Notes under the pieces: generated by a model
Database searches by the model: none
Told to the model about the DNA's origin: nothing
Seen by the model: only the letters and a program-made list of their open reading frames with translations
Source of the DNA: a virus
Length of the DNA: 37,799 bases
Virus record (IMG/VR): IMGVR_UViG_3300031902_000027
Location: 1 to 37,799 of that record
Reading direction: 5' to 3' (one strand)
Shown here: in pieces, positions 6,456-13,564 of the stretch
Position numbering within the stretch: position 1 is the stretch's first letter
Layout of the letters: every line of letters begins with the position of its first letter
Program-made: the position numbers and the translations under genes

Positions 6456-7463
6456 TCAGATACTCCCGGCTGCAACCACGCCCTCAGTAACCGCGTTGCT
6501 GTAGGTTCGGAGATTGGCATCGGACAACGCCCAGCCATATCCGGACTTATCGACGGCCGCGCGCAATACGTCGAAGGCGACATCGTACTGCGCTTGATTT
6601 GGAACGCGTCGCTTTGGAGGCGTGACGGGTGTAGGCGTCAGTAGCGGCGCGATCACATCCGGAGGGATGACAGCCGCGACGTCCTCTTCGGGAAGCGACG
6701 TGCAAACCTGTGACAGCATGCGGGTCAACGCAACCTTGTCATAGGCTTCAGCCGATAGCCCCTTGAGATTCAGAATCTCTGAATTGAGAAACGCGTAGCC
6801 TTCATCCATGTACTTGGCGATGAACGCCGGCTCGATGTGCTGGAGCTTGCCCCATGTCACTGCGATGAAATTACCGTGCTCATCGCGCCCGACGATGGTG
6901 ACCGTGTGGCCGCCCGACGGTTTCGAGTCGGATACTTTCCAGACCTTGCCAGCTTCAAACAAATCGTCGCAATCATCCGGCAGGCTCAACCCGATCTCGA
7001 CCGCGCCGAACAGATAGGTCGCGAGCGCGAGCTGGTTGACGTTGCCATGCTCCAGCGCGACGTAGGCAAACACCTTGTGCCTGATATTGCGCGCGTCGCG
7101 AATGCCGACCAGCCGATGATATTCGGCCGCCGCTTGCATGTCGGTGCCCTGATCACTGTCGGGATTGTCGGCGCTGAATCCGGTTTGTGCTGCATAGTCC
7201 GACAGCACGTCAGCCGTCGTGATCCTCACACGCTCATTCTCACCGAGTAGCGACCAGAGATATTGCATGTGAGCCTTGGCGGCCCAGACGCAATTTCCGT
7301 ATTCGTCGTTGCCGAGCATGTGCCATGGCTCTTTGCCCATCAAGCCCTGATGCCCGAACCTGATTGGAGGTGTCGGCAGCTTGGCGGGATTGAACACAGA
7401 TTTGAACAGGAAGGCTTTCGCCGGCAATGGTCGGGACGGTTTTTTGCCGCGCTTATAGATCAT
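6456..7463 (-). CDS. Papain-like (C39-like) cysteine-protease-fold protein
   Basis: A 335-residue protein. Residues 35-230 show a papain-type layout: a NDEYGNCVWAA motif with Cys58, then GGHTVTIVG with His186, then VTWG with Trp204. I recall a family with the GNxxYGxC...GGH...TWG pattern in phages and genomes of rhizobia and actinobacteria, with no tested activity. A Pro/Thr linker (residues 260-290) leads to a short C-terminal helical domain (QAQYDVAFDVLRAAVDKSGYGW) repeated in similar proteins. It lacks a signal peptide. Possible roles are processing of a virion protein or peptidoglycan cross-bridge cleavage; the position after the lysis genes does not decide this. Confidence 0.6.
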   Translation of the reverse strand: MIYKRGKKPSRPLPAKAFLFKSVFNPAKLPTPPIRFGHQGLMGKEPWHMLGNDEYGNCVWAAKAHMQYLWSLLGENERVRITTADVLSDYAAQTGFSADNPDSDQGTDMQAAAEYHRLVGIRDARNIRHKVFAYVALEHGNVNQLALATYLFGAVEIGLSLPDDCDDLFEAGKVWKVSDSKPSGGHTVTIVGRDEHGNFIAVTWGKLQHIEPAFIAKYMDEGYAFLNSEILNLKGLSAEAYDKVALTRMLSQVCTSLPEEDVAAVIPPDVIAPLLTPTPVTPPKRRVPNQAQYDVAFDVLRAAVDKSGYGWALSDANLRTYSNAVTEGVVAAGSI

Positions 7464-7469
7464 GATGAT

Positions 7470-7676
7470 TCAACCTTGCCCGAGATATTCCTCTGTGACT
7501 TTGAAAGTCGATGAAGCCGTTTGTTGCAGCCAAAAAATATGCTCACCAGATGGGTTACTAGACCCTTCGTAGTTGCCCTCGACCACAATTGGATCAAGCT
7601 TCGTGCCATCGGCCGTTGTTTGCTCGACCGTCGCGCGATAGCGACCATTGACGTGAACCTTAACCGCAGTGGTCAT
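7470..7676 (-). CDS. Small beta-rich hypothetical protein
   Basis: A 68-residue protein predicted mostly beta (VKVHVNGRYRATVEQ, KLDPIVVEGNYEG). No recognised family. Six bases separate its stop from the papain-like gene, so they are probably co-translated. The 12-base-pair hairpin upstream (7712-7742) could affect its expression. Confidence 0.6.
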   Translation of the reverse strand: MTTAVKVHVNGRYRATVEQTTADGTKLDPIVVEGNYEGSSNPSGEHIFWLQQTASSTFKVTEEYLGQG

Positions 7677-7711
7677 GATCGATCCTTTGGGTTTGCCGTT
7701 GCAGGATGGAA

Positions 7712-7742
7712 CCCCTTGCCCGGCATGACACCGGGCAAGGGG
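7712..7742 (-). terminator. Strong hairpin without T tract
   Basis: CCCCTTGCCCGG at 7712-7723 pairs perfectly with CCGGGCAAGGGG at 7731-7742 around a 7-base loop. It lies in the 78-base gap between the Ala-rich gene and the next gene. No T run follows on either strand, so it may be a processing or stability hairpin, or a weak terminator. Confidence 0.5.
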
Positions 7743-7754
7743 AACTTTCAGGCC

Positions 7755-8633
7755 TTAGCGGGCACCAGCGGCCGGATTTGCGCTCTTGAAACGGCCCAGC
7801 GCCGCGCCAAGGGCAGGCTTCGCCGCCAGAACGGCCGCCGCCGAGCCTGCGGCCTTCGTCTGTGCGTCGCTGGCGGCTTGCGCCAGTGTCGTATCCCCCG
7901 GGGAAGCCGCCGCCGCAGAGACCGCCGTAGCGGCAACAGCCGCGTCCGCGTCTGCCGTGGCCTGCAGCGCCACCAGATCGACAGTGACCAGCGGAGCTGC
8001 AGCGAGCGCCGCCGCTGCGGCATTCGACTTTGCGAGGGCATCGGCCGCCGCAGACGCCAGACCCGCATCAGCGGGCGCGGCTAGGGCTGCAGCGGTGGCC
8101 GCATTCGACGCCATGAGGGCATCGGCCGCCGCCGTGGTCAGGCCCGGGTCAGGAACCTGAGTCACGGGCGTCGGAGTCGGGTTTGGCGTGGGAGTCGGGT
8201 TTGGCGTCGGGGTCGGGGTCACGACACCAGCCGGAATCGCCGTGGTCAGCTTGGCAATCGCCGCCTTGAGATTGGCGGTGCCAGCAACCAGCGCGGCCTT
8301 GTCTTCGGCATCAACCGGAGCATCGGCCGGGATCGCGGCGATCTGTGCCTGCAGATCGGTGACCTTAGACGATAGCAGCCCGAGTGCAGCAACCGCCGAA
8401 TCGGTCGCGGAAGTGTTGAGGGCGATTGCATCAATCGCGTCTTGTACGTCTTGGTCGAGAGCCATGAGTTTGTCCTTTAACGTTTGGATGGTCGGGTCCA
8501 ACGCATCGAAGCGCTGATTGATGATCGCCGCTAGGTCGGTTAGTCGGTCGAGTTCATCGGCGGCGAGCGCGATGAGTTCGTCCGTATTCTCGGCCGCACG
8601 CGCGCGGAGTGCATCACTCATTGCGTGAGTCAT
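7755..8633 (-). CDS. Ala-rich coiled protein with Pro-Thr linker
   Basis: A 292-residue low-complexity protein. Residues 1-140 are helical with heptad-like spacing (ENTDELIALAADELDRLTDL and later segments). Residues about 155-175 form a Pro-Thr-Asn repeat linker (PTPTPN units). The C-terminal 115 residues are alternating Ala-rich helices with imperfect repeats such as AAADALMASNAA and AAADALAKSNAA. No signal peptide or catalytic motif. I start at the ATG at 8633; the open frame further up overlaps the preceding gene. The shape suggests a fibrous or spacer protein, perhaps virion-associated, next to another coiled-coil protein; this is inference. Confidence 0.65.
   Translation of the reverse strand: MTHAMSDALRARAAENTDELIALAADELDRLTDLAAIINQRFDALDPTIQTLKDKLMALDQDVQDAIDAIALNTSATDSAVAALGLLSSKVTDLQAQIAAIPADAPVDAEDKAALVAGTANLKAAIAKLTTAIPAGVVTPTPTPNPTPTPNPTPTPVTQVPDPGLTTAAADALMASNAATAAALAAPADAGLASAAADALAKSNAAAAALAAAPLVTVDLVALQATADADAAVAATAVSAAAASPGDTTLAQAASDAQTKAAGSAAAVLAAKPALGAALGRFKSANPAAGAR
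8170..8220. repeat. 18-bp tandem repeat (PTPTPN linker)
   Basis: Nearly identical 18-base units read on the plus strand as GTCGGAGTCGGGTTTGGC and encode the repeated Pro-Thr-Pro-Thr-Pro-Asn linker of the Ala-rich protein. Such repeats can change copy number by slippage without shifting the frame. Confidence 0.7.
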
Positions 8634-8643
8634 TTGTGCGACC

Positions 8644-9630
8644 CTATGGTTTTGCAGGCTGCAAGGCGTTAAGGCGTTGCTCAAGACGCTGCAGCAAATC
8701 CGTCGTCTGTCGGCTGTTCTGCACCGTGCTGTAATCATCCGACACGATGGATGTCGTCGCCGTGTTTCGCGTGACGAATGTCAGCACCAACCCACCGAGT
8801 GACACCGCCGCGACGACAGCCGCGATGATGAAACTGGTCTGCGCAGTCTTGGCAGCGGAGGCCGCCACGGTGCCGTCGCGGCTGGTCGCGAGATTGGCCG
8901 TAAGGTCTTTCAACGCGCGAAGGGTTTCCATCGTCGCCGGATCGGAAATCGATGTCTTGCCTTCGCCCTTGTCGAGCCGCGATTTGACGTCAAGCACCTG
9001 TGCGCTCAACCCGGCAATCGTGGTTTGAAATAATGTCTGTAGTTGCTTGATGCTTTCGGCGGTCGAGCCTTCGCTTTTCGCAATCGCAGCCGATGAGGAC
9101 TTTTGCGTTTCGGCTGCGGCCTCTTTCTGTGCCGACAAGGCGGTGGTCAGACCAAGAGCGGACGCGGCGGCGAGTTGTTCGGCTCGCTTGTCGCGTTCGA
9201 TAAATTGCGAGTCGACGCGCATGAAGCGTTGTTCGCTGACCGCGTCCATACCCTTCAAGGCAGTGCCGATCACGCTAAACTTGCCTTCGATTAGTTCGCG
9301 TAGGTTTTTGCTTTCCTCCGCGATCTCCGCATGCCGACCTTTCACCTGTTCCATCAGGAAGCTGATGATTTTATCGATCTGTTGGGCACGCTCTTCGTAT
9401 TTCGAGACAACCTCGCCAATCGTCGGTGATCGATTGGCCATCGATTGCAGAATATCGACGGCCCTGTCCATGCCGGACAAGCGGACTTCAAACAGAGCAC
9501 GTAAGCTATCGATAGCAACACTGAGCTGTTGCGTAGTTAAGACGGTCGGGTCGGGCACTGGTCGCATATCAAATTGATTATTCGGATGCTCGATACTGAC
9601 CCGCCGTTCCATCCTGTCGTCATCTGCCAT
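8644..9630 (-). CDS. Coiled-coil protein with C-terminal membrane anchor
   Basis: A 328-residue protein. Residues 35-220 are long charged helices (for example KYEERAQQIDKIISFLMEQV), followed by one hydrophobic segment at about 266-286 (SFIIAAVVAAVSLGGLVLTF) and a 40-residue tail ending in a short coil. The likely start is the ATG at 9630, with ribosome-site sequence in front; the open frame to 9840 covers the holin gene and is Ser/Pro/Arg-rich shadow. Position directly after the holin suggests a lysis, spanin-like or membrane-tether role, but it is far longer than usual inner spanins. Function unknown. Confidence 0.65.
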   Translation of the reverse strand: MADDDRMERRVSIEHPNNQFDMRPVPDPTVLTTQQLSVAIDSLRALFEVRLSGMDRAVDILQSMANRSPTIGEVVSKYEERAQQIDKIISFLMEQVKGRHAEIAEESKNLRELIEGKFSVIGTALKGMDAVSEQRFMRVDSQFIERDKRAEQLAAASALGLTTALSAQKEAAAETQKSSSAAIAKSEGSTAESIKQLQTLFQTTIAGLSAQVLDVKSRLDKGEGKTSISDPATMETLRALKDLTANLATSRDGTVAASAAKTAQTSFIIAAVVAAVSLGGLVLTFVTRNTATTSIVSDDYSTVQNSRQTTDLLQRLEQRLNALQPAKP

Positions 9631-9640
9631 TAGAGTGTCC

Positions 9641-9958
9641 TTATGACGAAGCGGTGACGTTTTCGGGTAGCTTGTCGGCGAGCGCTGATTCCTGTTTCGG
9701 CAAGACGATGATGGGGGCGGGGACGCCCGGCGCAACCGGTTGAGCAGCAGCGGCGATGATGTTGGCACGCGATAGTTTGACGTAGAGCGTAATCGCAACA
9801 TAGATGTAGGCGATTGGCCCGATGGCGGTGAGGATTGCACCGATCACCGCGCCGATCTTCTCATAGTTAACAATGCCAACCGCCGACATCACGGTGCCGA
9901 GCGACGCCACCAAAATCTTGATCTGGCCATCGAGCTGGTCTTTTGAGATCGGTAGCAT
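9641..9958 (-). CDS. Putative holin
   Basis: A 105-residue protein with two hydrophobic segments, about residues 13-31 (IKILVASLGTVMSAVGIV) and 36-60 (IGAVIGAILTAIGPIAYIYVAITLYV), and a hydrophilic Pro/Ala-rich C-terminal tail. Size, two-helix topology and position directly after the GH19 endolysin fit a class II-type holin that opens the inner membrane to release the endolysin. The ATG at 9958 overlaps the endolysin stop as TGATG; a TTG one codon earlier is less likely. Confidence 0.7.
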   Translation of the reverse strand: MLPISKDQLDGQIKILVASLGTVMSAVGIVNYEKIGAVIGAILTAIGPIAYIYVAITLYVKLSRANIIAAAAQPVAPGVPAPIIVLPKQESALADKLPENVTASS

Positions 9959-10647
9959 CAAGCGACCTCCGTCTTAAACGTCGGTGGATTGTCGCGCACT
10001 ATCGGCCAGATTTTGTTGAACCATTCGTGGCGATCTTTCATCCCGTTTGGAATCTTGCTGGTCTGTGCGTTGCCGACATTGATGACGCGAGAGATCGAGA
10101 GAATGTCGTTTTTGTCGGCGTAGTCGTTGAGATGACCACGAGTCCATTCGCCGATTGCAGGCTTCAACGCGTGTTCGGCTGACAAGACCCATTCAGGATG
10201 CCCCTCGAAATCCACGCCACATTGCTCGCCCATGATCCGGTAGTTGAAGCGGCCAGTCGTTTGGAAGATGCCACCGCCGCGATAGCGAAAGCCGTCGCCG
10301 GGTTGCGTGTTGCCAAGCTCCTTGCCGACCTTGGTACGCGGCCCATAGACGCGTTCGGCGATCATCTCCGGATGATGCTGAATCACCTTGGCTTCCGCCC
10401 ATGTCACAGACGCGGACGAATGCCCCGGGCCAAAGATTTGCACCAGACGCGGCGCGCTATAGTTCATGTTCTCGCGCGTGATGGTGAGCCCACCGGTTTC
10501 CATCAATGCGACGGTCAGGAAGTGGCCAACACGAAGTGGCGTGGTGATCTCGGCCGCGACGAACTGAGCATCACATGCGCTGAACGCCGCAAGGTACGGC
10601 ACCATTGCGTTCGGCGCGACCTGATGAATGACGTCAATAGGTCTCAT
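9958..10647 (-). CDS. Endolysin, glycoside hydrolase family 19
   Basis: A 229-residue cytoplasmic enzyme of the chitinase class I-like (GH19) fold, which in phages cuts the glycan strands of peptidoglycan. Visible family motifs are METGGL with Glu50 and RENMNYS with Glu59, the two expected catalytic glutamates, then GNTQPGDGFRYRGGGIFQTTG (about residues 112-132) and a later ISRVINVG segment. The His that often precedes the first Glu is Met here. There is no signal peptide, so export depends on the holin. The start overlaps the Cys4 gene's stop as ATGA. Confidence 0.9.
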   Translation of the reverse strand: MRPIDVIHQVAPNAMVPYLAAFSACDAQFVAAEITTPLRVGHFLTVALMETGGLTITRENMNYSAPRLVQIFGPGHSSASVTWAEAKVIQHHPEMIAERVYGPRTKVGKELGNTQPGDGFRYRGGGIFQTTGRFNYRIMGEQCGVDFEGHPEWVLSAEHALKPAIGEWTRGHLNDYADKNDILSISRVINVGNAQTSKIPNGMKDRHEWFNKIWPIVRDNPPTFKTEVA

Positions 10648-10955
10648 GTGATCACGTGAACGTCACGGGGAATGTCACGCAGCAGGCGAGAAGTGGCGAT
10701 GTATTGATCGTCCGGGATTTTCTGCACGGGCACATTGTCGTAGCGTGGCGAAACAAACCTTGGAAAACGTGCCTGAACATCAGCAAGATCGGCGACCTGC
10801 GCCGGATTACGCGTGCAGAACATGCACGGGCGCTCGCCGCTTGGTCGCCCCGGATACTCGCTGCCATCCTGACCGGCCCCCATGCTATGGGCACAGCCGT
10901 AGCAAACCAGTGGAGCGCCGGTTTCGTCTTTAACAGTTTCCATTGAATCACCCAT
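10644..10955 (-). CDS. Small Cys4 (zinc-site) protein
   Basis: A protein of 103 residues, or 99 if the second ATG at 10943 is used; the latter has a better ribosome site (GGGTGAT). Two Cys pairs, CYGC near residue 18 and CMFC near residue 44, are likely metal ligands. The C-terminal half (DDQYIATSRLLRD) is helical. It lies between the secreted CHAP protein and the endolysin, with an overlap to the latter. No function is recognised. Confidence 0.65.
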   Translation of the reverse strand: MGDSMETVKDETGAPLVCYGCAHSMGAGQDGSEYPGRPSGERPCMFCTRNPAQVADLADVQARFPRFVSPRYDNVPVQKIPDDQYIATSRLLRDIPRDVHVIT

Positions 10956-11139
10956 CGTTGGATCGCCGGCCCTCTTGCGCGGCTGTCAGTTTTCACTTTA
11001 AGATTTACATCGGGTGAGGCTGGGATTTGTCCCCCATCTTTGCCAAGTGTCCCGGCTCGCGGGTGCTAGACCCAGCGGGATGCGCGGGGCGGACTTGGCT
11101 TCAACTCGTGCTCGCGGGCAAGCCGGGACCGCCCCTCTT
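10956..11139 (-). other. Non-coding gap with nested hairpins
   Basis: These 184 bases hold no credible gene. A three-level nested dyad occupies 11042-11099: GCCAAGT (11042-11048) with ACTTGGC (11093-11099), TCCCG (11050-11054) with CGGGA (11076-11080), and GGGT (11061-11064) with ACCC (11070-11073). A second perfect hairpin, GGGA-TTTG-TCCC, lies at 11022-11033. No T tract follows on either side. It may be an RNA processing or stability element between two late genes, or part of a small RNA. Confidence 0.4.
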
Positions 11140-11685
11140 TTAGGAAGTCGCAACACGATAGCGTGCTTGTCTGTTGGTGTAATCGACCTCATACCAACCA
11201 TGGTGACGGCCGGTCGCATTCCAGACAAAGACGTGACCGCCCTCGACGCGCGACACGATAGCGACGTGACCACCGCCCCGGCGATCCGATACAGCGACCG
11301 CCCCCGGGACTGGAGTCGATACTCGCACGCCCCAACGATCAAACGAATGCGCCAGCGCCGAACCTGTGCCCCTGATACCGCGCTCGGCCAGAGCCGCGTT
11401 GACATTGAGAGCACAGACCAGACGACCAGCGATGTAATGCATCGGGCGTGAGACCGAACCGTAAGATACGGATGCAACTTGGTGGAAGCCTTCAAATGAC
11501 CCGCGCACGCGCGCACTCGGTCTGACATCACATGGCATCGTGATGTTACACATCGGATGCAAAACAGAAGTCTTAATAGCTTGGTGGTGACGATGGTGAT
11601 GGTGATGGTGCCGATGGCTGCGCGCCTCAGCGCAACCGAAAGAAAAAACGCAAAGCATTGCTATCGCGAAAAGTAGACGCAACAT
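11140..11685 (-). CDS. Secreted CHAP-type amidase/peptidase
   Basis: A 181-residue protein with an N-terminal signal peptide (hydrophobic stretch, Cys18, AEA junction), then a His-rich segment (about residues 24-35), then a CHAP-like domain at 75-181. Expected catalytic residues are Cys91 (in LVCALNVNAA), His140 (GHVAIV) and Asn156 (VWNATG). CHAP enzymes cleave peptidoglycan peptides. Being exported by itself, it could act in the periplasm independently of the holin. I start at the ATG at 11685 (GGAGA upstream) instead of a TTG two codons earlier. The His-rich stretch may bind metal. Confidence 0.8.
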   Translation of the reverse strand: MLRLLFAIAMLCVFSFGCAEARSHRHHHHHHRHHQAIKTSVLHPMCNITMPCDVRPSARVRGSFEGFHQVASVSYGSVSRPMHYIAGRLVCALNVNAALAERGIRGTGSALAHSFDRWGVRVSTPVPGAVAVSDRRGGGHVAIVSRVEGGHVFVWNATGRHHGWYEVDYTNRQARYRVATS

Positions 11686-11723
11686 CGGCAATCTCCGAAT
11701 TTGGTTGATAATAGATCGACCAG

Positions 11724-12356
11724 TTAGGTCGTGTAGACGAGTACGATCAGGCCGATAGCTCCGGCCATACTATTTCCACCGCCGCCACCACCATATAAAC
11801 CGCCAGCTCCGTTATAGGCCCCGCCGCCGCCACTACCGTGAGAGGCGTCATACTCAGCACCCCTGTAACCAGTTGCACCTCCATAACCAGCGTCACCAGC
11901 CCCTGCAGCAACTCCATTACCATGGAAGCCTGCAGCGCCGCCGCCAATCGGTGAGCCGCCAGTGCTTGCAGTACCCCCACTAAAGCCAAGCGTTGCCGCT
12001 GTATTCGGACGATTATAATCGTTTCCAGCAGCACTGCCGGACCCACCTTGCGCACCAACAGACGCACTAGCAAACGTGGTGCCATCGAACCATGTATTCG
12101 TATTGCCGGGTATACCGACGTGATAGTTGATCACCCCACCGGGCGTCAGCGTTAATGATGGATGTCTCGACCAAGCACCACCACCGCCGGCATTATAGAC
12201 AGCGCCATCACCCCCGCCGCCAATGCAATCGACCTGTGCGGACGTGACCCCGGCAGGAACGGTCCACGACGACCCCGACGTCAGAAAGACCATGTGCGAA
12301 ACGCCGTCGTGGAACACTCCGCCTGCTAATAGAAGCGCAGACAGAACGCCGCTCAA
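11724..12356 (-). CDS. Gly-rich tail-fibre tip protein
   Basis: A protein of up to 210 residues. It opens with a beta segment (MVFLTSGSSWTVPAGVTSAQVDCIGGGGDG) and continues as long glycine-rich runs to a hydrophobic end (AIGLIVLVY). This matches the glycine-rich domain of phage fibre proteins, where polyglycine helices and loops form a receptor-binding tip. The TTG at 12356 overlaps the previous stop, but the ATG at 12293 directly before VFLTSG would be a natural domain start; the choice is open. It is the last gene of the fibre region. Confidence 0.65.
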   Translation of the reverse strand: MSGVLSALLLAGGVFHDGVSHMVFLTSGSSWTVPAGVTSAQVDCIGGGGDGAVYNAGGGGAWSRHPSLTLTPGGVINYHVGIPGNTNTWFDGTTFASASVGAQGGSGSAAGNDYNRPNTAATLGFSGGTASTGGSPIGGGAAGFHGNGVAAGAGDAGYGGATGYRGAEYDASHGSGGGGAYNGAGGLYGGGGGGNSMAGAIGLIVLVYTT

Positions 12357-12736
12357 GTCAAACCGGTCCCGCTAATAATCCACTCCGTCGCACCGATCTT
12401 AATCGCGGTGGCGATGCTGCAACCGGCCAAATATCGCGGGCCAGCCGCACCCGAGCCCGCGAGCCGCACGGTGTCTCCATTGCTGTTGATCGTGACAATG
12501 GCGCTCGTGTAGGGATTGACGAAAGTCAGAACTGTTCCAATTGGAAATGGAATAGCGGCGTTGGTGTTGATGACCCACTGGCGCGCGACATCTCCCGCTG
12601 GGTGCAACAGATGTTTGCCGGCATCGCTCAGAACGCACGTGTAGTCATACTGGATGTTCTGAGGAATGATGCTCGCAAGCTGAGGGTCGTAGGGCTGTGC
12701 TCGCGCGAGGGCTGCGGCGAGAATGAGCGATGTCAT
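12353..12736 (-). CDS. Putative tail-fibre-associated protein
   Basis: A 127-residue protein. Its C-terminal half (VLTFVNPYTSAIVTINSNGDTVRLAGSG...YLAGCSIATAIKIGATEWIISGTGL) is the beta pattern that ends many phage fibre or adhesin proteins. The first 15 residues (MTSLILAAALARA) are hydrophobic and could be a signal-like helix. I chose the ATG at 12736, 4 bases after the previous stop; the frame to 12772 begins with TTG. Probably part of the adhesion apparatus. Confidence 0.55.
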   Translation of the reverse strand: MTSLILAAALARAQPYDPQLASIIPQNIQYDYTCVLSDAGKHLLHPAGDVARQWVINTNAAIPFPIGTVLTFVNPYTSAIVTINSNGDTVRLAGSGAAGPRYLAGCSIATAIKIGATEWIISGTGLT

Positions 12737-12740
12737 CAAA

Positions 12741-13046
12741 TCACACAGTCGGCGCGACGTAGGGCGGATCAAAGATCAGAACGTCCTCCCACTTGACCGT
12801 GATTGCATCCATCAAAGCCTTGTTCACGACCGGATCATCAGTCGAGATCGGTGCCCCGGTGAAATCGCAGGCGACAAGCTTGAGCCCTGCGATGGCGGGC
12901 CAATACCAGAACGGCTTGCCGATCCCGGGCGTGACCTTGATCAGAGTTGGAACCGCGCCGTATACGGTCGTGAGGTTCAGAAGCGTATCCTCGCCCATCA
13001 TAATCTTCGAGCAAATCAATTTGGCCATTGCAGTGTTCTCCGTCAT
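12741..13046 (-). CDS. Hypothetical protein of the fibre region
   Basis: A 101-residue protein with no recognised family; an internal start at 13028 would give MAKLICSKIMMG as the opening. The composition is mixed beta, with VPTLIKVTPGIGKPFWYWPA in the middle. It overlaps the preceding gene as ATGA. By position it may be a fibre component or chaperone. Confidence 0.55.
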   Translation of the reverse strand: MTENTAMAKLICSKIMMGEDTLLNLTTVYGAVPTLIKVTPGIGKPFWYWPAIAGLKLVACDFTGAPISTDDPVVNKALMDAITVKWEDVLIFDPPYVAPTV

Positions 13047-13564
13047 TTGGCGATCCGATAGATTGTCACGTTGAGCGCTAGAAGATCGCTTGGGTTTCCG
13101 GCACTATCTTTCGCCTCCAAAGCGAAAAAATCGATGTCATGATCCGTCATTGCGACGCTCGTTCCATTCGTCCCGGTGATGATCGCAAAATAATTTGCAT
13201 CAGGCTCTGTCACGTTAAAGAAGAACCAATAAACGCCAACGTCGATATACATCGCTGCCACGATGTTGAAGAGGCCGGTGCCTGTTGGGTTTGAGATATC
13301 AACACTCGCCGGCGTGACCACTTGGCCCAACGCGGCAGCAACCATGACAGGCGGGACCATGTAAGCGTTGCTCGGCGGCGGCGCGATTGCGGGCGGCGGC
13401 ACAAGCGCCGTTCCGTCCCACGTCCAGCGTGTATCGGCAACTTCGGTCGCCACCGCGATAATCCCGACCTCGAAACCGGGTGGTGGATTGTTTGGCGCTG
13501 TTTGATACTCAACGATGTTGAGCACTATGCCGGTCGCTGAGTCGATGATTGCATAACGCAGCAT
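13043..13564 (-). CDS. Hypothetical fibre-associated protein
   Basis: A 173-residue protein. The first 55 residues read like the N-terminal domain of fibre-assembly proteins (RYAIIDSATGIVLNIVEY, then TRWTWDGTALVPPP). A Pro-rich linker and a beta-rich C-terminal domain follow. Its TGATG junction with the large Gly-rich fibre suggests coupled synthesis, as for a fibre and its chaperone or tip partner. The role is inferred from place. Confidence 0.55.
   Translation of the reverse strand: MLRYAIIDSATGIVLNIVEYQTAPNNPPPGFEVGIIAVATEVADTRWTWDGTALVPPPAIAPPPSNAYMVPPVMVAAALGQVVTPASVDISNPTGTGLFNIVAAMYIDVGVYWFFFNVTEPDANYFAIITGTNGTSVAMTDHDIDFFALEAKDSAGNPSDLLALNVTIYRIAK

Noticed and set aside
7786-8517. 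Ala-rich plus-strand frames
   Set aside because: These are antisense to the Ala-rich late gene; GCN/NGC codons make open frames on both strands.
11041-11100. tRNA-like folded sequence
   Set aside because: No anticodon arm, no TTCGA-type T arm and no CCA end could be laid out; only nested hairpins are present.
10998-11531. A 177-codon minus-strand frame over the CHAP gene
   Set aside because: It overlaps the CHAP gene in another phase, where the signal peptide and catalytic motifs are clear. Its composition is shadow-like.
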